The position numbers and the translations under genes were made by a program. Below the pieces are notes generated by a model, which saw only the letters and a program-made list of their open reading frames with translations, had not been told where the DNA came from and did not search any database. Below, one piece after another: positions 20,755 through 30,558 of a DNA stretch of 64,000 bases (positions within the stretch are counted from its first letter, which is position 1; every line of letters begins with the position of its first letter). The stretch covers positions 1 through 64,000 of the forward strand of contig NZ_WOTO01000031.1 of assembly GCF_010993775.1 (NCBI RefSeq), read 5' to 3'. Source of the DNA: Fodinicola feengrottensis (GTDB lineage: Bacteria > Actinomycetota > Actinomycetes > Mycobacteriales > HKI-0501).

Positions 20755-21246
20755 AACCGGCTGTACGTGCACGGTCCCGCTGAACCACAGGCACTGCAGT
20801 TTCCGTGTGTCGATTTTCGTGCAGCCGGCCGGCGGGGTGCCCCACTCGTGGTTCGGCGGCAGCACCATCACGGCCCGATGGGCCATCCGGTAATCCCCGC
20901 CACAGGTCGACGAACAGACATAGTTCCCTTTGGACTCCACCGAAAGACATGGCTGCGAGCCAGCGCACTGACCCAACACTCCGGTGCGGACGACGGAACC
21001 GTTGAGATAGACCAACGCCGTCTCCTGCAGAGAGGTCATCGGCTCGCCGTGCAACCCGCGCGTACACACCATCGTCGCGTCGTAGTTGGAAGTCGTGCTG
21101 GTCAAGGTCGTCCCGGTGTACGACGCGCTGACGTGCCCGTTGATGTTGCCGTTGCAGGTCAACGGGGGAGGCGGAGCGGCGCTGGCCGGTGCTCCCGACA
21201 CAGCCCACAGGACAGCAGTGGCGGCTAACGCCCACATTCGTTGCAT
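20746..21246 (-). CDS. secreted protein of unknown function
   Basis: 166 residues with a clear signal peptide (MQRMWALAATAVLWAVS, cleavage after ASA near residue 23). The mature part has about eight Cys (TCNGN, VCTRG, GQCAG, PCLS, YVCSSTCGG, GCTK, LQCLW), suggesting an extracellular disulfide-bonded beta-rich domain. I recognise no family. Confidence 0.68.
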   Translation of the reverse strand: MQRMWALAATAVLWAVSGAPASAAPPPPLTCNGNINGHVSASYTGTTLTSTTSNYDATMVCTRGLHGEPMTSLQETALVYLNGSVVRTGVLGQCAGSQPCLSVESKGNYVCSSTCGGDYRMAHRAVMVLPPNHEWGTPPAGCTKIDTRKLQCLWFSGTVHVQPVLG

Positions 21247-21273
21247 GTGGGCACTATACGGGACAAAAGCGAC

Positions 21274-22721
21274 TTACAGTCGGCCTCGGCGAGGGCCAAT
21301 TCGGGCCGAGATGAGCAGCAGGGCGAGCAGGATGCCGACACCGGCGATGCCGATGCTGATCCAGGCGACCGCGCGGTTCGAGGAGGCGCTGGCGACCGGC
21401 GGGAGGCTGCCGGGTGGTGCCGGCGCGGCCGTGGTGCCGGCCGACGGGGACGCCGAGGCGCTCGCCGGGGCGGTCGCGACGACGACCGCCCGGCGGCCCG
21501 ACCGTACTCGCCGGTGGGGACGTTCGCGCAGGCAGATGGGTATTTGTCGCAGTAGCTGACGATCGACTTCGCGGAGGTCGCGGCGAGCATGGCGTGCGCG
21601 ATGGCCCGGGTCAGCGTGCTCGCGGCGGCCGCGTACAAGCCGTCGAGGCGGTCGGTGGCGGTCGGGTCGGACGGCGAAAGCTTGTTGCCGGTGCCAGTGG
21701 ACAGTGCGAAGACCGTGTCACCGTCGACCAGGCTGTGCGACGGGTTGACCGCGCGCGCCATGCCGTCCTGGCCGGCGCCCGCCATTCGGGCCGCGCCGGC
21801 CTTGTCCAGCGGCGCGCTGGTCGCGATGACCGCGATGGTGGTGTTCAGCGACTGACCGCCGGCGGACTGAGGATGGCACTGCGCAGCGGTTGGCGTACGC
21901 AGGTCGCCGAACTCGCTGGGCAGGCCTTCTTTTACACCGTAGAGCGAACAATCAGCGGGGTCCACAGTGGACCCGGCGGCGTTGACGATGACGATCGCGC
22001 CGACCACGTCGCCGTTCGCGAGCTTCACGCTGGCCGTACCGAGACCGCCCTTCAGGCCACCGGCCCGGGCGCCGGTGCCGCCGCCGACGGTCCCGGAAAG
22101 CACCGGGCCGGTGGTCGAGGTGGTGATCGCGCGGGTCCCGAAGTCGGCTGTCGGCCGGGCCCCGAAACCGCCGCCGCGGCCGAGGTCGAAGATCACCGCT
22201 CCCGGCACGATCGGCACCACCTGCTCCGCCGACGGGCCGACTGCGACGCCTTCGTGATGCTGTTCCAGCCAGCTCATCACGCCACCGGCCGCGTCCAGCC
22301 CGTACGCGCTGCCGCCGGTCAGCAGCACCGCGTTGACAGAGGGATTGGAGTTGAGGGGGCTGAGCAGGTCGGTCTCCCGAGTGCCCGGCGCCCCGCCACG
22401 CTGGTCGACCCCGCCGACCGCGCCATGGACGGCGTGCACCACGGTCGTACCGGTCAGGTAGTCGCCGTCGGTGCGCTGGTACGACCCGACCGCGATGCCA
22501 CTGACATCGGTGATCGAGTTCGTCGGACCGGGCTGCTCACCGGCGGTCGCGTCGCTGGGCTGCGCACTGGCCGACGGCCGTACGGACGGACCCGCCGACG
22601 TGGACGGCGATGGTGACGTGGATGGGCTGGGCGACGGCGCGGCAGCCGCCGGCATACTGACGGCGACCAAGCAGAGGCCAGCCAACGCCGCCGCGGCCCA
22701 GCGCTGCGGAGTCGGCGCCAT
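21274..22721 (-). CDS. secreted P1-family (DmpA-like) peptidase with C-terminal membrane anchor, one frameshift
   Basis: Signal peptide (AALAGLCLVAVSMPAAA) and a Ser/Pro/Thr-rich linker precede a P1 aminopeptidase domain of the DmpA/BapA type: NAVLLTGGSAYGLDAAGGVM, GRGGGFGARPTADFG and AIVIVNAAGSTVDP. These enzymes self-cleave into two chains and remove N-terminal amino acids or D-amino acid amides. The frame breaks near 21500; in the restored frame a second A/S/P-rich linker leads to a membrane helix (WISIGIAGVGILLALLLI) and the tail GPRRGRL, stopping at 21274. ATG 22721 has GGGAGG upstream. Two Cys (SYCDKYPSACA) precede the linker. The layout predicts an enzyme tethered to the outer face of the membrane. 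Confidence 0.82.
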
Positions 22722-22862
22722 CGGATCCTCCCGGGGGTTGCTGCGGTTCCCCCTGATCATGTCAAAACGGGCCAGCCGTACCGGCGCCGCACCGCCGAGG
22801 CATCCCGCAGTTTCAACCGGTGAGTAGGCACTCGCGGCCAAAACGGGCGGGCGGCACCCGAA

Positions 22863-24317
22863 CTAGGAGTGAGCACCGCTCAGCTGGGAGGCGGTGCCGC
22901 ACCAGGATTCGAGGGCGGCGGTGAGGCCGCGAGCGTCGATGCCGGCCCAGGCTACGTAACCATCCGGGCGGACCAGGATGTACGGGCGGGGTGCGCGTAC
23001 TGGCACGGCTGTCACCACTCGATCGGCCCATTCGGCGGCGACATCTGAGTCACCGGGTGTGAGCAGCACGAACTTGCCCTCACCCAGCGTCCGGTAGAGC
23101 CGCCGGTCGGAGCCGGTCACGGCCAGGTCCGGCACTCGGTGGCCGACCAGCCGGTCCGCGCCGCGCGCCGCCGCGTAGTGCACGCCGATCGCCGAAACAG
23201 TCTGTGCCACCTGGTTCCTGATCGCCGGCACAAGCCCGATCACGGTTCCCAACGCTCGGCGCAGGAGCCGCTGCGGGACGGTCGTCGACCTCGCCAACCG
23301 CAGCAGCAGGCCGCTGGTCCGCAGCACTGCGCGGCCGACCGGGTGCCGTTCGGATTCGTACGTGTCCAAGAGGCCGTCCGGCGCCCAGCCATGGACAGCC
23401 GCGGCGAGCTTCCAGCTCAGGTTGGCGGCGTCTTGAAGACCGGTGTTCATGCCCTGCCCACCGGCCGGCGAGTGGACGTGTGCCGCGTCGCCAGCCAGGA
23501 ACACCCGGCCGATCCGGTAGTGCGGGACCTGTCGTTCGTCACTGTGGAAGCGTGACAGGAACCGCGGGTCGTGCATACCGTAGTCGGTGCCGTGCGTCTG
23601 CTTGGTCACCGCGGCCACCTCGGCCAGGTCGACCGGCGCGCTGTCCGGCACCTGGTTGTGCTTGTTCCAGGCCATCACCCGATACCAGCCGTCCCCGAAC
23701 GGCGCGATGAAAACGAACCCGTTCGCGTTGCCGTTGACGGCCAGCAGCGCGGCTGGTTGCTCGGTCAGCCGTACGTCCGCGAGCATCATCGACCGCACCG
23801 CCGAGCGGCCGGGGAAGGGCAGCCCGAGGGCCTGCCGAATGGTGCTCTGGACGCCGTCCGTGCCGACCAGGTAGCGGCTCCGGTACGTTTCGCCGGACCG
23901 TACGTCCACCTCGACGCCGTCCGCGTCCTGCCGGAGTGCGACGACCTCGGCGCCGCGGACCAGCTGTGCGCCGGCCGCGACCGCCCGCCGCAGCAGCACG
24001 TGCTCGACGTTGTATTGGGCGGTGACCAGCAAGTACGGGAAGCGTGCCGGCAGCTGGTCGAGATGGACTTCAGTGCGTCCGAAGAGCTGCAACGCGGAGA
24101 GCTTCTGGCCCATGCCGATCAGCTCGTCGGCGACACCGCGGGCGTCGAGCACCTCGAGGGTGCGCGCATGCACCGCGAAAGCCCGGCTGAGGTTCGACTC
24201 GGTGTCGCGGCGTTCCAGGATGGTCGTACGCACCCCGGCGGCCGCGAGGTCGCCGGCGAGCAGCAGGCCGGCCGGGCCGGCGCCGACGATCAGGACATCT
24301 GTGCTGGTGGAAGGCAT
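22863..24317 (-). CDS. FAD-dependent aromatic monooxygenase
   Basis: 484 residues of the flavoprotein hydroxylase (PF01494) family. The FAD dinucleotide motif VLIVGAGPAGLLLAGDL is at the N-terminus, YLVGTDGVQSTIRQAL in the middle, and FLAGDAAHVHSPAGGQGMNT is the second FAD motif; a thioredoxin-like C-terminal domain follows. Relatives hydroxylate phenols, polyketides or antibiotics such as rifampin and tetracycline. It is transcribed divergently from a TetR gene, with palindromes in between, so it is likely repressed until an aromatic substrate appears. ATG 24317 has GAGGAG 8-13 bases upstream. Confidence 0.9.
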   Translation of the reverse strand: MPSTSTDVLIVGAGPAGLLLAGDLAAAGVRTTILERRDTESNLSRAFAVHARTLEVLDARGVADELIGMGQKLSALQLFGRTEVHLDQLPARFPYLLVTAQYNVEHVLLRRAVAAGAQLVRGAEVVALRQDADGVEVDVRSGETYRSRYLVGTDGVQSTIRQALGLPFPGRSAVRSMMLADVRLTEQPAALLAVNGNANGFVFIAPFGDGWYRVMAWNKHNQVPDSAPVDLAEVAAVTKQTHGTDYGMHDPRFLSRFHSDERQVPHYRIGRVFLAGDAAHVHSPAGGQGMNTGLQDAANLSWKLAAAVHGWAPDGLLDTYESERHPVGRAVLRTSGLLLRLARSTTVPQRLLRRALGTVIGLVPAIRNQVAQTVSAIGVHYAAARGADRLVGHRVPDLAVTGSDRRLYRTLGEGKFVLLTPGDSDVAAEWADRVVTAVPVRAPRPYILVRPDGYVAWAGIDARGLTAALESWCGTASQLSGAHS

Positions 24318-24337
24318 TTTGTTCCTCCTCGTCAAGG

Positions 24338-24412
24338 TTGCCAACAATTGTTGGCCAACGACTGTTGACAACAGTAGATGGAGATTCGCGTGCATGTCAA
24401 CACTTGTTGGCC
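24338..24412. promoter_or_regulatory. clustered TetR-type operators between FAD monooxygenase and TetR genes
   Basis: The divergent spacer holds two perfect palindromes, GCCAACAATTGTTGGC (24340-24355) and ACTGTTGACAACAGT (24361-24375), and a third imperfect one, GTCAACACTTGTTGGC (24396-24411). Half-sites TTGTTGGC and GTTGAC recur. The regulator would cover both start regions, fitting autorepression and control of the monooxygenase. Confidence 0.8.
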
Positions 24413-24425
24413 TACAGTCGTTGAC

Positions 24426-24989
24426 ATGACCTCACCCAGTGGGACCCGGCGGTCCGATGGCACCCGGGCAGCGATCCTCGCGGCCGCCCGGCAGCGGTTC
24501 TCCGAGGACGGGTACGAGCGCGCCACCATCCGCGCGATCGCCGCCGACGCCGACATCGATCCGTCGATGGTGATGCGGTACTACGGCAACAAGGAGAAGC
24601 TTTTCGCCGCCGCGGCCGAGTTCAACCTCGAGCTGACCGGTCTGGAGGACGGACGGCCGTTGGACGAGATGGGCGCCAGACTGGCCAGTCACGTCATCCG
24701 GCTCTGGGACGGCGACGAGACGCTGATGGCGCTGTTGCGCGCGGCTGTCACGAATGACCCGGTGGCCGAAACGGCGCGCAGGATTTTCGCCACCCAGCTG
24801 GGTCCGGTGCTCAGGTCGGTCTGCCCGAACGAGGAGGAGGCGGCGAAACGGGCCGGGTTGATTTCCTCGCAGGTGCTCGGCTTGGTGTTGACCCGCTATA
24901 TCCTCAAATTCCCGCCGGTCGTCGCGCTCACCAAAGAAGAGGTCGTGCACTGGCTCGGCCCGACCCTGCAGCGTTACCTGACCGGATGA
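24426..24989 (+). CDS. TetR-family transcriptional regulator
   Basis: 187 residues. The N-terminal helix-turn-helix reads ATIRAIAADADIDPSMVMRY with the following YGNKEKLF. The C-terminal half is a TetR ligand/dimer domain (about residues 75-185). The start is ATG 24426, inside the operator region. It is divergent from the FAD monooxygenase and overlaps the metal-receptor gene by four bases (ATGA). Most likely a repressor of the monooxygenase and of itself. Confidence 0.9.
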   Translation: MTSPSGTRRSDGTRAAILAAARQRFSEDGYERATIRAIAADADIDPSMVMRYYGNKEKLFAAAAEFNLELTGLEDGRPLDEMGARLASHVIRLWDGDETLMALLRAAVTNDPVAETARRIFATQLGPVLRSVCPNEEEAAKRAGLISSQVLGLVLTRYILKFPPVVALTKEEVVHWLGPTLQRYLTG

Positions 24990-25748
24990 AAGACGATCTG
25001 GGCGAGGAAGTCACGCTCGCCGGCCGGCCGCGGCGGATCGTGTCGCTGGTGCCGTCCCTGACCCAGAGCGTCGCGGTGACCGGTCGCGATTTGCTGGTCG
25101 GAGCGACGGATTTTTGTACGCACCCAACGGATCTGGCGGTCGCGCGGGTCGGCGGCAGCAAATATCCCCGGGTGGCCGACGTGCTCGCGTGCGAGCCCGA
25201 TCTCGTGCTGGCCGACATGGATGAGAACCGCAAGGACGATGTGCTCATGCTGCGCAACGCTGGTGTGCCGGTCTGGGTGGTGAACCCGCGTACGGTCCCG
25301 CAGGCTTTGGTGTCGTTAGGCCGAATGCTGCGGATGTGCGGTCTCGGCAAGCCGGCGTGGCTGACCGACGCTGAAACCGTGTGGGCCTCGCTGCCGGAAA
25401 AGACGGAGACGGTACGCGTCGCGATCCCGGTCTGGCGACGGCCGTGGGTGCTGCTGGGCGGTGCGACGTTCTCCAGCGATCTCCTGGCGCGGCTGGGATA
25501 TGTCAACGTCTTCAGCGGCGAGCGGTTTCCGAGGCCGAAGCTGGCGGAGATCCAGACATCGGGCGCGGAACTGGTGATCCTGCCCAACGAACCGTACGAG
25601 TTCACCGCCGAGGACGGCCCAGAGGCCTTTCCGGACACCGATTGTGCGCTGGTGGATGGCAGGTTCCTGACCTGGTACGGCCCGACGCTGGACGCTGGCC
25701 ACCGCGCCGCAGGTTTTGGGTGCGCAGTTGAACCGTCGAATGACATAG
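24986..25748 (+). CDS. BtuF/FepB-type helical-backbone metal receptor, no signal peptide
   Basis: About 254 residues. RIVSLVPSLTQSVAVTG and LACEPDLVLADMDENRKDD are typical of periplasmic-binding-protein-like cobalamin or iron-complex receptors (PF01497). No signal peptide or lipobox precedes the domain, and no ABC transporter is adjacent, so it probably acts in the cytosol. The natural end seems to be VLGAQLNRRMT with TAG at 25746-25748, reached after a one-base shift near 25712; uncorrected, the frame reads on to 25807. It overlaps the TetR gene by four bases and lies ten bases before the molybdenum hydroxylase gene. Confidence 0.7.
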
Positions 25749-25757
25749 GGTCGTGGT

Positions 25758-28160
25758 ATGCCTGGATCGATTCTTGGGAATGCTGTCGTACGCGTCGAGG
25801 ACCCTGATCTGATCCAGGGGGCGAGCGACGTATATCGACAACCTGCGCATCGACGGACTGCTGCACCTGGCGTTCGTACGATCGCCGTTCCCGCACGCCA
25901 CGATCACCCGGATTGACACCTCCGACGCGGTTGCCGCGCCTGGGGTGGTCGCCGTTTTTGTCGCCAAGGACCTGGGAATCCCGGCCCATGACACGTTCCT
26001 GCCGGTCAACGCGGCGTGCAAGCGGCCGCCGCTGGCGCTGGACAAGGTCAGGTTCGTCGGGGACATGGTCGCGGTGGTGGTGGCCGAGACCAAGGCGGCG
26101 GCCGTCGACGCGGTCGAGTTGGTCGACGTCGACTACGACCCGCTGCCGTCGGTGACCGATCCTGAGCTCGCGCTGGCTCCCGACGCGCCGCTGCAGTTCC
26201 AGGAGTTGGGGTCGAACATCGCCGCTGGAGAACGGGAAGCCGACGACACGGACGTACTCGCTGACGCCGAGGTTGTCGTACGCGCGCGAATCGACAACCA
26301 GCGGATGGCGGTGGTGCCGATGGAGGGCAACGCGATCGCGGTCATTCCGGCCGGTGGAGCGCCAGCTGAGGGAACCGAGGTGGCCGGCGAATTCGAGACG
26401 ACCATCTATGTCTCGACCCAGATGCCGCACGCTTTTCAGTCACTGGTAACAGGAGTATTCCCCGACATGCCGGCAGATCGGGTGCGGGTGATCGCGCCGC
26501 ATGTCGGTGGCGGTTTTGGCGGCAAGGCAGGTTTGGTCGCCGAGCACAGTGTCACGATCGCGGCCGCCCGCAAGATCGGCCGGCCGGTGAAATGGATCGA
26601 GACGCGGTCGGAGAACCTGATCGCGATGCCGCACGGGCGCGCTCAGGTGCAGTACGTCGAGATGGGGCTCAAGCGGGACGGCATCATTACCGGTCTGCGC
26701 TGCCGGATGATCGGCGACACCGGTGCGTACGCGGGTTTCGGTGGTGTGCTGCCGATGCAGACGACGTATGCGATGGCTCAGGGCGTCTACAAAATTCCCA
26801 AGATTTCCTATTCAGCCGCTGCCGTACTGACCAATACGACGACAGTTGGCGCTTTCCGCGGTGCTGGCAGACCGGAAGCGGCTGCTTTCCTTGAGCGGAT
26901 CATGGACATCGCCGCCGCCGAGTTGGACATCGACCCGGTTGAGCTGCGTCGGCACAATCTCCTGGAGGGAGATATCTTCCCGTACAGGACAGTGGTCGGT
27001 ACGACGTACGACTCCGGAGATTATGCGGCTCCGCTGAAAAAAAACTGCTGGAGCTGGCGGACTATCCGGCGTTGCGGGCCGAGCAGGCGAAGCGGCGGGC
27101 GAATGGGGACGTACGTCAGCTGGGCCTTGGCCTTGGTGTGTATGTCGAGGTCACCAGCGGTGGTGGCGGGCAGGAATACGGCGCTGTCACCGTGCATGAC
27201 GACGGCTCGGCGACCATCGCGGTGGGCACGTCCGGGCACGGGCAGGGGCACCCGACTTCGTTCTCGATGCTGGTGTCGGACGCGCTCGGCATCCCGATGG
27301 ACCAGATCACGTTCGTACAGTCGGACACCGCTTTGGTGCCACGCGGCGGCGGCACCGGCGGCTCGCGATCGCTGCAGGTGGGCGGAAACGCGGTGAACCT
27401 GGCCGCTGGAGCGGTGCTGCGGCGGGCGCGGGATCTGGCGGCGAATCTGCTGGAGGCGAATGTCGACGACGTGATGCTGGCCGAAGGCGGTGGACTGGGC
27501 GTTCGGGGCGTACCCACCGCCACGGTGAGCTGGTCGGAGCTGGCCGTGGCGGCCCAGGCCGACGGCGGACCGCTGGAAGCGGCGTTGGATTTCCAGCAGG
27601 CGGACGGAACTTTCCCGTTCGGAGCCCATCTTTCGGTGGTCGAGGTGGACACCGAAACCGGCTTCGTCAAGCCGCTCCGGCACCTCGCGGTCGACGACTG
27701 CGGGCGGATCCTGAACCCGCTTATCGTGCAGGGACAACAGCACGGCGGGATGGCGCAGGGCATCGCGCAGGCGCTCTGGGAGCAGTTCGTCTACGACGAG
27801 GACGGCAACCCGCAGACCGGCACGCTGGTCGACTACACGATTCCGACCGCGGCCGACCTGCCGCCGTTGCAGACCGCCAACACCGAAACCCCGACGCCGC
27901 TGAATCCGTTGGGCGCCAAGGGAATCGGCGAGTCCGCCACGATCGGGTCGACGCCGGCCGTACAGAACGCGGTGGTCGACGCGCTGGCTGGCCATCTGGG
28001 CGTCCGGCACATCGACATGCCGTGCACCCCGCAACGGGTCTGGTCGGCGATCTCGGCCGCGCGGTCGGGCACGCTGCCCGCCCTCTGGCGGGAGCCACCG
28101 GCCGCGCTGGCGGACCTGCCGGTGCGTACGAGCCGAGCCTCCGGTGGCGAAGCGATCTAG
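25758..28160 (+). CDS. xanthine dehydrogenase/CO dehydrogenase-family molybdopterin-binding large subunit, two frameshifts
   Basis: About 800 residues. The start MPGSILGNAVVRVEDPDLI resembles CoxL; then come the molybdopterin motifs HVGGGFGGKAGL, GAFRGAGRPEAAAFL (the form II-like xFRGAGR signature, not the CO-oxidising AYxCSFR), GTSGHGQGHPTSF and GAKGIGESATIGS with the catalytic Glu. Frames break near 25835 (GTATAT, where GASDVY joins IDNLRIDGLL) and in the A8 run 27037-27044 (one A too many). No iron-sulfur or FAD subunit gene lies beside it. The stop codon is formed by the first three bases of a MITE, so the original C-terminus may have been longer. Oxidises or hydroxylates an unknown substrate. 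Confidence 0.82.
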
Positions 28161-28322
28161 TGTCCTGGGTCCGAAGTTCGTTGCTTTATTCGGTGATCCA
28201 GACGGTGGCCTGAGTGCGCCGGAGGATCGTCCTCATACTGGTGGTATGTGGGCGATTCTCCGGTGCTCTCAGTCGCCGTCTGGGCGCCGGAGAAAGTAGC
28301 GAACTTCGGGCGCAGGACACTA
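28158..28322. mobile_element. 165-bp MITE-like long palindrome
   Basis: The ends TAGTGTCCTG and CAGGACACTA are exact inverted repeats, and the match continues inward through CCGAAGTTCG to about 60 bases per arm with scattered mismatches. A short central hairpin (CATAC-TGGTG-GTATG) completes a near-full palindrome. TA stands at both ends, as in IS630/Tc1-type insertions with TA target duplication. No coding capacity. It separates the molybdenum hydroxylase gene from fgd and supplies the former's stop codon. Confidence 0.82.
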
Positions 28323-28390
28323 GATCCGGTATGTGTTGGGCGTGGTCCGGTGTTGGGACTGAGACAGGTAAGACGAGACAGGGAGCATTC

Positions 28391-29394
28391 GTGGGGCTGA
28401 AAGTTGGCTACAAGGCGTCGGCGGAGCAGTTCGGGCCGCGTGACCTGGTGGAATATGCCGTACGAGCCGAGGAAGTGGGCCTGGACAGCGTGGTCGTCTC
28501 GGACCACTTCCTGCCCTGGCGGCACGAGGGCGGACACGCCCCGTTCGCGCTGACCTGGATGGCGGCGGTGGGGGAGCGTACGAGCCGCGTACAGATCGGC
28601 ACCAGCGTGCTGACCCCGACCTTCCGCTACAACCCGGCGGTCATCGCACAGGCCTTCGCGACCATGGCGGTCCTTTACAACGACCGGATCATGCTCGGGG
28701 TGGGCACTGGTGAGGCGCTGAACGAGATCGCCGTCTCCGGCCGGGAGTGGCCGGAGTTCAAGGAGCGGTTCGCCCGGCTGCGCGAGGCAGTGCAGCTCAT
28801 TCGTGCGCTGTGGACGCAGGACTCGGTCGACTTCGACGGCGATTACTACAAGCTCGTCAATGCGCAGATCTATGACCGGCCCAAGACGCCCGTACCGGTC
28901 TACGTGGCCGCCGGCGGCCCGGTGGTCGCGAAATACGCCGGTCGCGCCGGCGAGGGCATCATCTGCACGTCCGGCAAGGGCATGGAGCTTTTTACACCGA
29001 CAAGCTGATGCCGGCCGTCGCCGAGGGCGCGGCCGCCGCCGATCGGGACCCGGCGCAGGTCGACCGGATGATCGAGATCAAGATCTCGTACGACCGCGAT
29101 CCCGAGGTGGCGTTGGAAAACACCCGCTTCTGGGCGCCGCTATCCCTCACTCCGGAGCAGAAGCACTCGGTTGGCTCCGCACAGGAGATGGAGCGGCTCG
29201 CCGACGAGCTTCCGATCGATCAGGTCGCCAAGCGCTGGATCGTCGCGTCCAACCCCGAGGACGCCGTTGCCCAGATCAAGCAGTACGTGGACGCCGGCCT
29301 CAACCACCTCGTGATGCACGGCCCCGGCGCTGACCAGAACCGCTTCCTCACCCAGTTCTCCGAGGACGTCCTCCCGCTGCTGCGCGCTCTCTAA
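28391..29394 (+). CDS. fgd: F420-dependent glucose-6-phosphate dehydrogenase, one frameshift
   Basis: About 334 residues of the luciferase-like F420 family. The sequence follows mycobacterial FGD closely: LKVGYKASAEQFGPRDLVEY, VSDHFLPWRHEGGHAPF, GTSVLTPTFRYNPAVIAQAF, GVGTGEALNEI, WPEFKERFARLREAV, VAKYAGRAGEGIICTSGKG, MIEIKISYDRDPEVAL and AKRWIVAS. It oxidises glucose-6-phosphate to 6-phosphogluconolactone and reduces cofactor F420, feeding F420H2-dependent reductases. The frame breaks near 28990, where GKGMEL joins YTDKLMPAVAEGAAA. GTG 28391 has GGGAG upstream. It lies directly downstream of the MITE, so its promoter may be partly in or near the element. Confidence 0.94.
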
Positions 29395-29422
29395 CCCCAA
29401 GCGTGCATGGGGCTGGATTTCC

Positions 29423-29484
29423 GTCGAGTGCGGGACTTTATCCCGCACTCGACGTCGAGTGCGGGATAAAGTCCCGCACTCGAC
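29423..29484. repeat. dispersed double-hairpin palindrome, copy B (perfect)
   Basis: Two 31-base halves are exact reverse complements, and each half is itself a hairpin (GTCGAGTGCGGGA ... TCCCGCACTCGAC). It lies between the convergent fgd and panB genes, where it could also act as a bidirectional terminator. Copies A (4245-4299) and C (55222-55283) share the core. Confidence 0.9.
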
Positions 29485-29540
29485 GAGGGACCCCCCGTTG
29501 CGGGGAGCCACTCCAGTTGGGTGGGGATTACCGAGAGTGG

Positions 29541-30383
29541 CTATTCGAAGGAGTGGGCGTCGGTGGGGAACTGGCCCGTACGTACCTCGTCGGCGTAGTG
29601 CGCGACGGCGTCGTTCAGGACCGTACGCATGTCGGCGTACTGCTTGACGAACCGCGGCAGCTTTCCGCCGCGCAGGCCGGCCATGTCCTGCCAGACCAGC
29701 ACCTGCGCGTCGCAGTTCGGGCCCGCGCCGATGCCGACCGTCGGAATCCGTAGCTCGCCGGTGATCCGCTTGGCCACCTCGGACGGCACCATTTCCAGGA
29801 CGACCGCGAAGGCGCCGGCTTCGGCCAGGCAGATCGCGTCGTGCACCAGCCGGTCGCCGTCGCTGCCACGGCCTTGTACGCGGTAGCCGCCGAGGGTGTG
29901 CTCGTGCTGCGGGGTGAAGCCGATGTGCGCCATCACCGGGATGCCGGCTCCGGTCAGTGCCTCCACCTGCGGCGCTACCCGTCGGCCGCCCTCCAGCTTG
30001 ACGGCCTGCGCGCCGGCTTTCATGAACCTCACCGCCGTGCCCAGTGCCTGCTCGGCGGACGCCTCGAACGAGCCGAACGGCAGGTCGGCGATGACCAGCG
30101 CCCGCTGGGTGCTTCGTACGACCGCTCTGACCAGCGGCAACAGGTCGTCGACGGTGACCGGAAGAGTGGTGTCGTAGCCGAACACGTTGTTCGACGCCGA
30201 GTCGCCGACCAGCAGTACGGGGATGCCGGCCTCGTCGAAGATGATCGCCGTGTACTGGTCGTAGCTGGTCAGCATCGGCCAGCGCTCGCCGTGCTCCTTG
30301 GCCGTGTGCAGGTCGCGAATGCGTACCCGCCGATGGACCGCGCCGCCGTACAGGCTGGGTTCGGTGGATGGATTCTGAGCCAT
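29541..30383 (-). CDS. panB: 3-methyl-2-oxobutanoate hydroxymethyltransferase
   Basis: 280 residues. Converts alpha-ketoisovalerate and 5,10-methylene-tetrahydrofolate to ketopantoate, the first committed step of pantothenate and CoA synthesis. Motifs are LLVGDSASNNVFGYDTTLPV (metal and substrate binding), AVKLEGG, MAHIGFTPQ, VLEMVPSEVAKRIT (catalytic Glu) and GIGAGPNCDAQVLVWQDM. The usual MVGDSLGMV is LVGDSASNNV here, as in other actinobacteria. ATG 30383 follows TCCAAAGGAGA. No other pan gene is adjacent. Confidence 0.95.
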   Translation of the reverse strand: MAQNPSTEPSLYGGAVHRRVRIRDLHTAKEHGERWPMLTSYDQYTAIIFDEAGIPVLLVGDSASNNVFGYDTTLPVTVDDLLPLVRAVVRSTQRALVIADLPFGSFEASAEQALGTAVRFMKAGAQAVKLEGGRRVAPQVEALTGAGIPVMAHIGFTPQHEHTLGGYRVQGRGSDGDRLVHDAICLAEAGAFAVVLEMVPSEVAKRITGELRIPTVGIGAGPNCDAQVLVWQDMAGLRGGKLPRFVKQYADMRTVLNDAVAHYADEVRTGQFPTDAHSFE

Positions 30384-30558
30384 CGCAGTCTCCTTTGGAG
30401 TGTGCCTCGAAGCGCGGATATCCCGCGTCCCCGGGTTAGTGACCAGCGTGGCACGCCGGCGTCGCGGCCGCGCTGAGAAACATTTCACAGCAAGCGGTGC
30501 GGCGCATTTCTGTCAGTGCCGGCTGGTCGACTTCCTCTCGGCGAGGAAGGAGTGCACC

